Shown here one piece after another: positions 7,929-14,718 of a stretch of 20,000 nt of DNA (position 1 is its first letter; each line of letters starts with the position of its first letter). The translations under genes were made by a program, and so were the position numbers. The DNA lies in the NCBI RefSeq assembly GCF_039545055.1, contig NZ_BAABRP010000003.1:182501-202500 (forward strand), given 5' to 3'. Below the pieces are notes generated by a model. That model searched no databases, was not told the DNA's origin, and saw only the letters and a program-made list of their open reading frames with translations. The stretch is from Deinococcus carri (GTDB taxonomy: Bacteria; Deinococcota; Deinococci; Deinococcales; Deinococcaceae).

Positions 7929-8655
7929 TCACGACCTTGCCTTCCGCCGTCAGGAAGGAGAAGTTCAGGGTGCTTTCGGCCCCGAATCCCGCCAGCGGCA
8001 CCCGGTACGAGTTGCCCCGGAAGATCAGAAAGCTCTGCGGCAGGTTCGGCACGGCCCGGTTCTGGTCACTGCCCGCCGTGACCTTCAGGCCCTTGAGGAC
8101 ATAGCTGCGGTTGCCGCTGTTGGAGAACACCAGGGTCAGGTCCTTGCCGTCGGCGCTTTTCTGCACCTGGTAGCCGATGCGGGCGGCGGCAGTGGGCGGA
8201 ACCACGTACACGGGCAGGCTCAGTTCCAGCAGCGCGTCGATCTGGCCGCGCGCGTCCTCGCCGGGGGGCACCTCGCCGCGCTCCGGCTCGACCTGCCGCA
8301 GCAGCACCCGGTAGGTCATCTCGTCCTGGCCGGGACGACGCTGCACCGCAACCCGCACCACCTGACTGGCCCCCGGCTGCAAGACGAAGCGGCTGGGCGT
8401 GACCAGCACGTCGCGCGTGGGCGTGAGCTGGTCCTCGCCCTCCACCCGGTTCCAGCCATACGCGGTGACCGTGAAGACGGCGGTGCGTGTGCTGGTGTTG
8501 GTAAAGCGCGTCTGCCCGCTCAGGGTCTTGCCCGATTCGATCAGAAACGACGTGGGCGTGAGAGAAAAGTTCAGCGGCTGCCCCAGGCCCGTGCCCAGCA
8601 GGGCTAGCCCCGCCGCCAGCCCCCACCTCGCCAAGCCCGCTCTGCCCCGTCTCAC
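7906..8655 (-). CDS. Periplasmic PapD-like pilus chaperone
   Basis: 249 aa. The signal peptide covers residues 1 to about 25 (RRGRAGLARWGLAAGLALLGTGLGQ). Two immunoglobulin-like domains follow: FSLTPTSFLIESGKTLSGQTRFTNTSTRTAVFTVTAYGW, then DVLVTPSRFVLQPGASQVVRVAV, YRVLLRQVEP (115-124), LELSLPVYVVP (143-153), and a second domain with LTLVFSNSGNRSYVLKGLKV and a final strand LNFSFLTAEGKVV. The VTPSRFVLQPG...VVRV and LPVYVVP segments are the usual PapD/CsuC landmarks. In this pathway the chaperone holds pilin subunits by donor-strand complementation and delivers them to the usher. The start is taken as the GTG at 8655, which shares GTGA with the TGA of the preceding subunit gene (4-nt overlap). 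The open frame upstream of this GTG (to 8715) does not look like a signal peptide. Confidence 0.9.
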   Translation of the reverse strand: MRRGRAGLARWGLAAGLALLGTGLGQPLNFSLTPTSFLIESGKTLSGQTRFTNTSTRTAVFTVTAYGWNRVEGEDQLTPTRDVLVTPSRFVLQPGASQVVRVAVQRRPGQDEMTYRVLLRQVEPERGEVPPGEDARGQIDALLELSLPVYVVPPTAAARIGYQVQKSADGKDLTLVFSNSGNRSYVLKGLKVTAGSDQNRAVPNLPQSFLIFRGNSYRVPLAGFGAESTLNFSFLTAEGKVVSEKVQVR

Positions 8656-9050
8656 TGCCCCACCTCCAGCAGCACCGGCTTCCCGAGCCTCTGCTCGCCG
8701 CGCGGCACACCCCACTGACCGGGCGCGGCCTGAACCGCAAAGCGCAGCGTTTGCGGCCCGGACATCACGTTCAGGCCCCCCAGGTCGGCGGCGGCCCCCT
8801 GCACCGTCACCTTCAGGCCGCCGAGCAGTTCCAGCTCCAGGCCGGTGCCGCTGGACACCGCGCCGGGCCAGATCAGGCGATAGCGCCGCTCGGGAGCGGG
8901 ACAGTTCACCTGCACCCGCAGCTCGCCCTGCGCCCCCTGAAGCGCCTGGTAGTTCGGCAGGGTCAGGCTGGTGCTGAGCGTGCAGGGGTCAGAAGCGGCG
9001 GGGGCCAGCAGCGCCAGCGGCGAGGCAAGCAGGGTCAGGGGAAGAGGCAT
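8652..9050 (-). CDS. Spore-coat-U (SCPU) type pilus subunit, second subunit
   Basis: 132 aa with a signal peptide (PLPLTLLASPLALLAPAASD). After cleavage it begins CTLSTSLTLPNYQALQGAQGELRVQVNCP. This matches the SCPU/CsuA-like pattern of a Cys near the N-terminus (23), a Leu-Pro-Asn-Tyr turn, and a second Cys (50) after a beta strand. The end, PGQWGVPRGEQRLGKPVLLEV, is the closing strand motif. A PAGQWGV-like block also appears near the end of the neighbouring major subunit (QAPAGQWGVSKGDYSTVLIYRF), so the two are related. The ATG at 9050 is preceded by AAGGAG at 5 nt spacing, which decides the start. The TGA overlaps the chaperone GTG. It could be a minor subunit or fibre-base protein; no separate tip adhesin gene is seen in the window. 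Confidence 0.8.
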   Translation of the reverse strand: MPLPLTLLASPLALLAPAASDPCTLSTSLTLPNYQALQGAQGELRVQVNCPAPERRYRLIWPGAVSSGTGLELELLGGLKVTVQGAAADLGGLNVMSGPQTLRFAVQAAPGQWGVPRGEQRLGKPVLLEVGQ

Positions 9051-9055
9051 CGTGG

Positions 9056-9061
9056 CTCCTT
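9056..9061 (-). promoter_or_regulatory. Ribosome binding site of the second SCPU subunit
   Basis: On the minus strand AAGGAG is followed by 5 nt (CCACG) and the ATG at 9050. It decides the start against the much longer open frame that runs upstream to 9269. Confidence 0.75.
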
Positions 9062-9128
9062 GTGGCGGGGACGAGGTGGCGGGGGCGGGTTGTAGTGGGG
9101 ACAGAGGAACAGCCGTGGGATAACCTCC

Positions 9129-9156
9129 AGCATAAAAGGCCAGCCGGTCACGGCAA
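9129..9156 (-). promoter_or_regulatory. Possible internal promoter before the second subunit gene
   Basis: On the minus strand TTGCCG (9151-9156) and TATGCT (9129-9134) are separated by 16 nt. They lie about 80 bp before the second SCPU subunit and just after the stem-loop that follows the major subunit. This may give separate expression of the assembly genes. Confidence 0.35.
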
Positions 9157-9158
9157 AG

Positions 9159-9189
9159 GCCCGCCCCACCGCGAGGGCAGAGGGCGGGC
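9159..9189 (-). terminator. Stem-loop after the major pilin gene, possible attenuator
   Basis: GCCCGCCC (9159-9166) and GGGCGGGC (9182-9189) form a perfect 8-bp GC stem with a 15-nt loop. It lies 17 bp past the major subunit stop on the minus strand and is followed there by CTTTGCC. The U-run is short, so partial termination or 3'-end stabilisation of the pilin mRNA is more likely than full termination. Confidence 0.45.
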
Positions 9190-9205
9190 GCGAGAGCGGG
9201 AGAGC

Positions 9206-9769
9206 TTACTCGTCGTAAGCGAAACGGTAGATCAGCACCGTGCTGTAGTCGCCCTTCGAGACGCCCCACTGCCCGGCAGGAGCCTGGACGCGGGTGTTCA
9301 GGGTGTAGCGGTCGGGGCTGGTGTTGCTGCCGTCGCTGGCGGTCCGGTTAAAGGTCTCGGTGATGTTGACCAGCAGCGGCTGGGAAGTGCTGCTGCCCAC
9401 CTTGTTCAGCCTGTAACCATCGTTCTGGTTCGCACCCTCGCCGAAGCCGTAGCTCATGCCGCCCGCGCCGCCCGTCAGCCGGACGTCGGTGCCTGCCGTG
9501 CAGCGGATGTTGAAGATGCGCTGCCCCGCCCCCGAGCTGGCCGTCGCCTTGTAGTTGAACTCGATGGCGTCGGGGTGCAGTTCCGAGCTGTTCTGGTCGA
9601 AGTTACTGTCGATAACGCCGCCGCCCACGAAGGCGCACACGTTCTGCACATGGACAATCACGTCCTGGCCGATATCCACGAACTGGGTGCCCGTCTGGTT
9701 TCCGCCAGTCTGGGCCTGTGCCCCGCCCATCAGCCCGCCAAGTGCCAGCAGCATTCCAAGCTTTTTCAT
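9206..9769 (-). CDS. SCPU-type major pilus subunit (first gene of the chaperone-usher operon)
   Basis: 187 aa with a clear signal peptide, MKKLGMLLALGGLMGGAQAQ, cut near residue 19-20. Mature residues DVIVHVQNVCAFVGGGVID (36-54) and FNIRCTAGTDV (86-96) give the two-cysteine pattern (C45, C90) of chaperone-usher pilins, with the Cys after a Val-rich strand. It ends QAPAGQWGVSKGDYSTVLIYRFAYDE, a beta-strand pair shared with the second subunit. Asn, Gln, Ser, Thr and Gly are rich, as in fibre subunits. The ATG has GGAGGG at 6 nt. Being first in the operon, with a good promoter 83 bp before the start and a stem-loop after the stop, it is best explained as the abundant subunit. Assembly by donor-strand exchange through the adjacent chaperone and usher is inferred from the family. 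The SCPU assignment is by pattern only. Confidence 0.78.
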   Translation of the reverse strand: MKKLGMLLALGGLMGGAQAQTGGNQTGTQFVDIGQDVIVHVQNVCAFVGGGVIDSNFDQNSSELHPDAIEFNYKATASSGAGQRIFNIRCTAGTDVRLTGGAGGMSYGFGEGANQNDGYRLNKVGSSTSQPLLVNITETFNRTASDGSNTSPDRYTLNTRVQAPAGQWGVSKGDYSTVLIYRFAYDE

Positions 9770-9775
9770 GGTCTT

Positions 9776-9781
9776 CCCTCC
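9776..9781 (-). promoter_or_regulatory. Ribosome binding site of the major subunit gene
   Basis: GGAGGG on the minus strand, 6 nt before the ATG at 9769. Unlike most genes here, this one has a conventional leader and ribosome site, fitting high expression. Confidence 0.75.
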
Positions 9782-9858
9782 CCGACAGACAGACGCAAAC
9801 CTCTTTCCGCGACCTCTTGCCCCGGCGTCCCCTTTGCGAACTTCGCTGTCGTTCCCTG

Positions 9859-9888
9859 ATTGTGCGAAACTTCAAAAATTAAAGTCAA
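9859..9888 (-). promoter_or_regulatory. Promoter of the chaperone-usher operon
   Basis: On the minus strand TTGACT (-35, 9883-9888) and CACAAT (-10, 9859-9864) are separated by 18 nt in the most AT-rich stretch of the window (around 9870-9885). It points to the major subunit gene, with a leader of roughly 80 nt. Confidence 0.55.
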
Positions 9889-9965
9889 ACGCCGTGCCTA
9901 ACGCTGTTTAATGGTCGCTAATGCAGAAGGTTCCGCCTGTCATGTTCGTGTAACGGCGGCCTTTC

Positions 9966-9971
9966 TATGCT
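9966..9971 (+). promoter_or_regulatory. Leaderless -10 hexamer for the divergent secreted protein
   Basis: TATGCT is followed by 6 nt (gggccg) and the ATG at 9978, with no ribosome site. Confidence 0.6.
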
Positions 9972-9977
9972 GGGCCG

Positions 9978-10322
9978 ATGAACCTGCGTTCTTTGGTGAC
10001 CCTGCTGCTCCTGGGCGGGTCTGTTGCGGGCAGTTCGGTGGCCCACGCCGCCACCCTCCAGACCCCGGTGGAGGTTCAGGTCCAGGGCGTGTGCGAGGTG
10101 GCGGCCCTTCAGCCGGGGGCGCTCACACTGCGCTGCACGGCCGGGACTGTGCCCCCCACCGAACCCCGCCTGCTGCCCGAACTGCCCGCACAGGTGCGCG
10201 CCCTGGGTCCCCTGGTGCTGCGCTCGGTGATGCAGGAGGCCAGCGGGGCCGAGCTGCTGCGCTACGAAGCCGCCCCCACCGCACCCACGGGCGCGGCCCT
10301 TCAGGTCGTCTGGTTCGACTGA
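9978..10322 (+). CDS. Small secreted protein with pilin-like cysteine motifs, divergent from the pilus operon
   Basis: 114 aa. The signal peptide is NLRSLVTLLLLGGSVAGSSVAHA, cleaved near residue 24 (AHA-A). The mature part begins TPVEVQVQGVCEVAALQPG and continues LTLRCTAGTVPPTEP, with cysteines at 39 and 53. This resembles the major subunit divergent from it (VIVHVQNVC... and IRCTAGT), sharing V-x-V-Q-x-VC and RCTAGT. It is much shorter, has only 13 residues between the cysteines, and lacks the GQWGV closing strand, so it may be a compact or degenerate relative of the pilin, or a separate periplasmic factor. The start is fixed by the signal peptide and by TATGCT 6 nt upstream. It is followed directly by the multi-hairpin element. 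Function unknown. Confidence 0.75.
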   Translation: MNLRSLVTLLLLGGSVAGSSVAHAATLQTPVEVQVQGVCEVAALQPGALTLRCTAGTVPPTEPRLLPELPAQVRALGPLVLRSVMQEASGAELLRYEAAPTAPTGAALQVVWFD

Positions 10323-10460
10323 ACCCCCAACCTCTCATACCAAATTGCGTTGATTCCTTGGAATCAACCGAGCGGAGCGAGCAGCAAAAACTAGGGGGTT
10401 GCGGCGATGGACGGACATCTGGCGCTTTCCCAGATGTCCGGGAATCAGAGCAATCCCGTA
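10322..10460. repeat. Multi-hairpin intergenic element
   Basis: Between two convergent genes lie nested inverted repeats. AACCCCC (10322-10328) pairs with GGGGGTT (10394-10400). Inside that is a 9-bp-arm palindrome with a 2-nt centre at 10349-10368 (TTGATTCC/GGAATCAA core). A second hairpin has 11-bp arms and a 7-nt loop (10412-10422 with 10430-10440; ACATCTGG/CCAGATGT core). A third, CGGGA/TCCCG (10439-10443 with 10454-10458), overlaps it. There is no coding potential and no U-tract. This density of perfect arms suggests a dispersed structured repeat. It ends exactly at the dGTPase stop codon. Confidence 0.65.
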
Positions 10461-11597
10461 TCAGTGGCCTGTCTGGGATGGCGGCGTCAGGGCCGCGTAC
10501 ACCTCGCCCGCGTACCGGTCGGTCATCCCGGCGATGAAGTCGCACACCGCGCGGGGCAGACCGTCCACCTCTGCGCGGGCGCGGACCTGGGGCGGCAGCA
10601 TGGACGGGCGCGCGAGAAACGCGGTGAAGAGGGTGGTCAGCAGCCGGGTGGCCTGTTCCACCTGCATCTCGACGCGCCAGTGCCGGTAGAGGTTCTCCCG
10701 CAGAAAGGTCCCCGTCTCGCGCAGGCGTTCGCGCATGGGGGCGCTGTAGGTGATGAGGCGTTCCGGCAGTGCCCGCACCTCCTCGGCGCTGCCCACGCCA
10801 CTCGCGGTGATGGCGGCGGCACTCGCGGTCGTCAGGTCCCCGATCAGCCAGCCCAGCAGTTCGCGGTGCAGCGTGCGGCGGTCGCGTTCGGTGAGCTGCG
10901 GTGACTGCACCGGCACCCGGGCGAGTAACTCGCGCCACAGCGGCAGCGCCTCCAACTGTTCCGGCGTCAGCAGTCCGCTGCGCAGGCCGTCGTCCAGGTC
11001 ATGCGCGGTGTAGGCCAGCGCGTCGGCGGCGTCCACCAGTTGCGCTTCCAGGCCCGGCGGTCCCAGGCCCGCGCGGTCATGCTTGTTCAGGCCGTCGAGC
11101 GTGTCGAGCGTGAGGTTCAGGCCCGGAAAGTCCGGATACCGGTCCTCCAGCCGGGTCACGATGCGCTGCGCCTGGGTGTTGTGGTCGAAGGTGTTGTTGG
11201 GAGGGGCACCTTGCCCCTCCATCAGCCCGTCCAGTACCCGCTCGCCCGCGTGGCCGAAGGGCGGGTGGCCCAGGTCGTGCGCGAGCGCGATAGCCTCCGC
11301 CAGCGTCTCGTTCAGGCCGAGGGTGAGCGCCACCGAGCGGGCCACCTGCTGCACCTCCAGCGTGTGCGTCAGGCGCGTGCGGTAGTGGTCGCCCTGGGCG
11401 TTCAAAAAGACCTGCGTCTTGTATTCCAGTCGCCGGAAGGCGGTGGTGTGCAGGATGCGGTCGCGGTCCTTCTGAAAAGCGGTGCGCGTTTCGCTCCGGG
11501 CCTCCGGGTACTCCCGCCCCCGCGAGTCGCGGCTCAGCGTGGCATACGGCGCGAGCGTGGCGGCCTCGCGCGCTTCGAGGTCGGCGCGGGTGAACAT
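10461..11597 (-). CDS. dgt: dGTPase-like HD-domain triphosphohydrolase
   Basis: 378 aa, cytoplasmic. This family cleaves dNTPs (classically dGTP) to the nucleoside and tripolyphosphate with an HD-type metal site. Family landmarks: SRGREYPEARSETRTAFQKDRDRILHTTAFRRLEYKTQVF (residues 25-64), then HYRTRLTHTLEVQQVARSVA (71-90) with H78, and the HD pair H107-D108 in AHDLGHPPFGHAG. The later DAADALAYTAHDLDDGLRSG supplies the fourth metal-binding Asp. Length fits dGTPase type 2 proteins (about 370-400 aa). The ATG at 11597 directly precedes conserved sequence. An upstream in-frame ATG at 11684 would add 29 residues encoded by the inverted repeat, so it is rejected. CAGAAT lies 6 nt before the chosen ATG. 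It is divergent from the Nudix gene. Confidence 0.92.
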   Translation of the reverse strand: MFTRADLEAREAATLAPYATLSRDSRGREYPEARSETRTAFQKDRDRILHTTAFRRLEYKTQVFLNAQGDHYRTRLTHTLEVQQVARSVALTLGLNETLAEAIALAHDLGHPPFGHAGERVLDGLMEGQGAPPNNTFDHNTQAQRIVTRLEDRYPDFPGLNLTLDTLDGLNKHDRAGLGPPGLEAQLVDAADALAYTAHDLDDGLRSGLLTPEQLEALPLWRELLARVPVQSPQLTERDRRTLHRELLGWLIGDLTTASAAAITASGVGSAEEVRALPERLITYSAPMRERLRETGTFLRENLYRHWRVEMQVEQATRLLTTLFTAFLARPSMLPPQVRARAEVDGLPRAVCDFIAGMTDRYAGEVYAALTPPSQTGH

Positions 11598-11608
11598 GGG
11601 GGGATTCT

Positions 11609-11669
11609 GGCAGAAGGCAGATGGCGGGGGGCAGAAGGCCAAAGATTCTTTAGCCATCTGCCTTCTGCC
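11609..11669. repeat. Perfect 17-bp inverted repeat in the divergent dgt/Nudix promoter region
   Basis: GGCAGAAGGCAGATGGC (11609-11625) is followed after 27 nt by its exact reverse complement (11653-11669). The loop contains another copy of GGCAGAAGGC and a small AAAGA/TCTTT palindrome. Together with 11597-11700 it fills the gap between the two divergent genes. Such small hairpin-forming repeats are often dispersed in genomes; copy number here is unknown. Confidence 0.7.
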
Positions 11670-11688
11670 TTCGACCTTCCGCATCCTC

Positions 11689-11694
11689 TAAATT
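11689..11694 (+). promoter_or_regulatory. Leaderless -10 hexamer of the Nudix/ribF unit
   Basis: TAAATT is followed by 6 nt (gccccc) and the ATG at 11701, with no ribosome site. Confidence 0.6.
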
Positions 11695-11700
11695 GCCCCC

Positions 11701-12219
11701 ATGAGCGACAAGACCAACCCCGACATCCAGGTCATGTACGACGGGCGCATGCTGCGGCTGGAAGTCCAGGACGGCAAGTGGGAAATCGTGCGGCACGCCG
11801 ACGCGGTGGCGATTCTGGTGCTGAACGAGCAGGGCGAGATGCTGCTGGTGCGGCAGCAGCGGCCAGCCATCGGCGCGCCGACGGTGGAGGCCCCCGCCGG
11901 CCTGATCGACGAGGGCGAGACGCCCGAGCAGGCCGCCCGGCGCGAGCTTCAGGAGGAGGTGGGGCTGGACGGCGACATGACGCTGCTGACCCGCTTCTAC
12001 TCCAGCCCCGGCTTCTGCGACGAGGAACTGTACGTGTACCGGGCGCAGAACCTGCGGGAAAGCAAGCTGCCGGAGGACGAGGGCGAGGATATCGAGGTGC
12101 TGTGGCTGCCACCCCAGCAGGTGCTGGACGGCCTGCGGGAAGGCACCCTGGTGGGCAGCGCCAGCACGGTCACGGCAGCCCTGTATGGCGTGCAGGCGCT
12201 CTCGTCGGCAGGCCGATGA
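11701..12219 (+). CDS. Nudix hydrolase, probable ADP-ribose pyrophosphatase
   Basis: 172 aa, cytoplasmic. The Nudix box is complete at residues 67-89: G67, E73, then R81-E82-L83-Q84-E85-E86-V87-G88-L89 (GX5EX7REUXEEXGU). SSPGFCDEELYVYRA follows at 101-115. The Pro-Gly about 15 residues past the box is a mark of ADP-ribose pyrophosphatases rather than MutT-type enzymes. The N-terminal strand region VMYDGRMLRLEVQDGKWEIVRHADAVAIL also fits the ADPRase group. It would hydrolyse ADP-ribose to AMP and ribose-5-phosphate; substrate is inferred from the family. ATGA is shared with ribF (4-nt overlap), so the two are coupled. Confidence 0.9.
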   Translation: MSDKTNPDIQVMYDGRMLRLEVQDGKWEIVRHADAVAILVLNEQGEMLLVRQQRPAIGAPTVEAPAGLIDEGETPEQAARRELQEEVGLDGDMTLLTRFYSSPGFCDEELYVYRAQNLRESKLPEDEGEDIEVLWLPPQQVLDGLREGTLVGSASTVTAALYGVQALSSAGR

Positions 12220-13127
12220 AAACCTACGTCTCCCCCACCCAGCGGCCCGACACCGGGACCGTGGTGGCCGTGGGGTCCTTCGACGGCGTGCATCTGGGGC
12301 ACCAGGCGCTGCTCGCGCAGCTCAAGGCGAAGGGCCGCGAACACCGTGTGCCCACGGTCGTCTACACCTTCGACCCGCCCACGCGCGTGCTGACGCAGGG
12401 CGTGGAGTTCCTGTCCACCCTACCCGAAAAGCTCGACCTGCTGGCCCGCTACGGCATCGACGAGACGGTGGCGGTGCCGTTCACGCCCGAGTTCGCCGCG
12501 CGCCCCAAGGAGGCCTTTCTGGACGACCTGCGGGCGCTGCACCCTCATGCAATCGTGGTGGGCGAGGACTTCCACTTCGGGAGGGGCCGGGCAGGGGGTG
12601 TCGCGGACCTGCGTGGGGTGACGCGCGAGGTGGTGGCGCTGCCCATGCACCAGCTCGGCGGCGGGGACATCAAGAGCACCCGCATCCGCGAGTACCTGAA
12701 AACCGGGGATGTGGAGGGTGCCGCGCGGCTGCTGGGCCGCCACTACGACGCGCAGGGCGTGGTGGTGCAGGGCGACCGCCTGGGCCGGACCATCGGCTGG
12801 CCCACGGCGAATATCCGTGTGCCCGAAGGCAAGGCGCTCCCGCTGGGCGTCTTCGCGGTGGTGGCCCTCACCGAGCGGGGGCCGGGACACCAGCAGCGCT
12901 GGCACGGCATGGCGAACGTGGGTTTCCGGCCCACTGTGAACGGCACCGAGCGCCGCTTCGAGGTCCACCTCTTCGACTACGACGGCGACCTCTACGGCGA
13001 GGAACTGGACATCAAGTTCTTCGCGCACCTGCGCGGCGAGCAGAAGTTCGGCGGCCTGGACGAGTTGAAGGCCCAACTGGCGCGGGACGCGGAGGCGGCG
13101 CGGGCGGCCCTGGGGGACGTGCGGTAG
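12216..13127 (+). CDS. ribF: Bifunctional riboflavin kinase / FAD synthetase
   Basis: 303 aa, cytoplasmic. It makes FMN from riboflavin and then FAD. The N-terminal adenylyltransferase module has VAVGSFDGVHLGHQALL (residues 17-33, HxGH site), TFDPPTRVL (51-59), VGEDFHFGRGRAG (115-127) and KSTRIREYL (153-161). The C-terminal flavokinase module has GVVVQGDRLGRTIGWPTANI (181-200), LGVFAVV, HGMANVGFRPTV (230-241) and FEVHLFDYDGDLYGEEL (248-264). Length is the usual 300-320 aa. It starts at the ATG overlapping the Nudix stop. Pairing with an ADP-ribose-type hydrolase suggests joint use in cofactor housekeeping. It ends 16 bp before a strong 15-bp stem. Confidence 0.95.
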   Translation: MKTYVSPTQRPDTGTVVAVGSFDGVHLGHQALLAQLKAKGREHRVPTVVYTFDPPTRVLTQGVEFLSTLPEKLDLLARYGIDETVAVPFTPEFAARPKEAFLDDLRALHPHAIVVGEDFHFGRGRAGGVADLRGVTREVVALPMHQLGGGDIKSTRIREYLKTGDVEGAARLLGRHYDAQGVVVQGDRLGRTIGWPTANIRVPEGKALPLGVFAVVALTERGPGHQQRWHGMANVGFRPTVNGTERRFEVHLFDYDGDLYGEELDIKFFAHLRGEQKFGGLDELKAQLARDAEAARAALGDVR

Positions 13128-13143
13128 GGGGCGGCCGGCTTCC

Positions 13144-13188
13144 AGCCAGCCGGGAAAGCCGATGCTCACACTTTCCCGGCTGGCTTTC
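13144..13188 (+). terminator. Terminator of the Nudix-ribF unit
   Basis: AGCCAGCCGGGAAAG (13144-13158) and its exact reverse complement at 13171-13185 form a 15-bp stem with a 12-nt loop. On the + strand a U-rich run (TTTCT) begins at the end of the stem. It sits between convergent genes and could also slow leftward transcription. Confidence 0.75.
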
Positions 13189-13193
13189 TGCGT

Positions 13194-13754
13194 TCAGGGC
13201 CGGGTGAAGTTCGTCACCTTCCACTCGCCCCAGCCGTCCGCGACGTTCACTTCCCGCGTGCCGCTGTAGAGGCGGGTGGGGTGGCCGTCGCGGGCGTCGT
13301 ATTCGGCCTCGACCACGGGGCACTTCTGCCCCTGCTGGCCGCGCAGGGTCTGGGCGATGGCGGCGAAGCGGTCCTCGACCGTGGCGCGGGCCTGGCCGCC
13401 CGGCTCGCCGGTCTGTCCGGCCTTCAGGGTCACGCCCTGCACCGTCCCGCCGCGCACCGTAACGCGCACGTCGGGGAAGGCGACCGGCGCGGCCACCTGC
13501 GCGAAGTCATAGCTGTAGTCGCGCACGCCCGCCGCCGCCCACCTCGCGCGGGCCGCCGCCAGGTCACGCTCCAGCGCGGCGAAGTCGGGCCGGGTGTAGC
13601 CGGGCGCGCAGGGGCCGCCGCTGCCCAGCGGGACCGACGTGTCCGTGGGCGTCTGTGTTTCCGTGGGCACCCCGGCCACCTTCTGGCCCATCTGGGCGGG
13701 CGTGCAAGCGGTCAGGGCGCAGAGGGTGGGCACCAGCAGGAGGGTCCGAAGCAT
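13194..13754 (-). CDS. Lipoprotein with a DUF6174-like domain
   Basis: 186 aa. The signal sequence MLRTLLLVPTLCALTAC has a lipobox LTAC ending at Cys17, so the mature protein should be lipid-anchored in the envelope. A Thr/Pro-rich linker runs to about residue 45. The rest resembles DUF6174: ARARWAAAGVRDYSYDFAQVAAP, then VRVTVRGGTVQGVTL, then TVEDRFAAIAQTLR and VEAEYDARDGHPTRLY. Function of that domain is unknown. The start is supported by the signal peptide and by TACCCT 5 nt before the ATG, with no ribosome site. Convergent with ribF across the terminator. Confidence 0.78.
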   Translation of the reverse strand: MLRTLLLVPTLCALTACTPAQMGQKVAGVPTETQTPTDTSVPLGSGGPCAPGYTRPDFAALERDLAAARARWAAAGVRDYSYDFAQVAAPVAFPDVRVTVRGGTVQGVTLKAGQTGEPGGQARATVEDRFAAIAQTLRGQQGQKCPVVEAEYDARDGHPTRLYSGTREVNVADGWGEWKVTNFTRP

Positions 13755-13759
13755 GCGTC

Positions 13760-13780
13760 AGGGTAGTCAGTTCACCTGAC
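13760..13780 (-). promoter_or_regulatory. Leaderless -10 and small palindrome before the lipoprotein gene
   Basis: On the minus strand TACCCT (13760-13765) lies 5 nt before the ATG at 13754. Directly upstream GTCAG/CTGAC (13766-13770 with 13776-13780) forms a small inverted repeat that could be an operator. Confidence 0.4.
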
Positions 13781-13839
13781 AGCTTCGTGATGAGCGGCTG
13801 AGCGTGCCCGCCGGGGCAGGTGCCCGCACGGGCCGGGCG

Positions 13840-13845
13840 TACCCT
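13840..13845 (+). promoter_or_regulatory. Leaderless -10 hexamer of mqnD
   Basis: TACCCT is followed by 6 nt (gtgccc) and the ATG at 13852, with no ribosome site. Confidence 0.6.
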
Positions 13846-13851
13846 GTGCCC

Positions 13852-14703
<852 letters not shown>

Positions 14704-14707
14704 CCCT

Positions 14708-14713
14708 TACGCT
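14708..14713 (+). promoter_or_regulatory. Leaderless-type -10 hexamer before the YhhN gene
   Basis: TACGCT is 5 nt before the GTG at 14719, inside the 15-bp gap after mqnD. It may allow separate transcription of the YhhN gene. Confidence 0.4.
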
Positions 14714-14718
14714 GGGGG

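Noticed and set aside
6165..8081. 638-aa + strand frame opposite the usher
   Set aside because: Antisense frame with low-complexity Gln/Gly/Ala composition; the minus strand carries the usher with a signal peptide.
11598..11684. Upstream ATG (11684) as start of the dGTPase-like protein
   Set aside because: The added 29 residues are encoded by the inverted repeat and are not conserved-looking; MFTRADLEAREAAT at 11597 is the natural start.
11001..12215. Long N-terminal extension of ribF in the same frame
   Set aside because: It runs antisense to dgt and out of frame through the Nudix gene. RibF homology begins at 12216, where the ATGA overlap gives a proper start.
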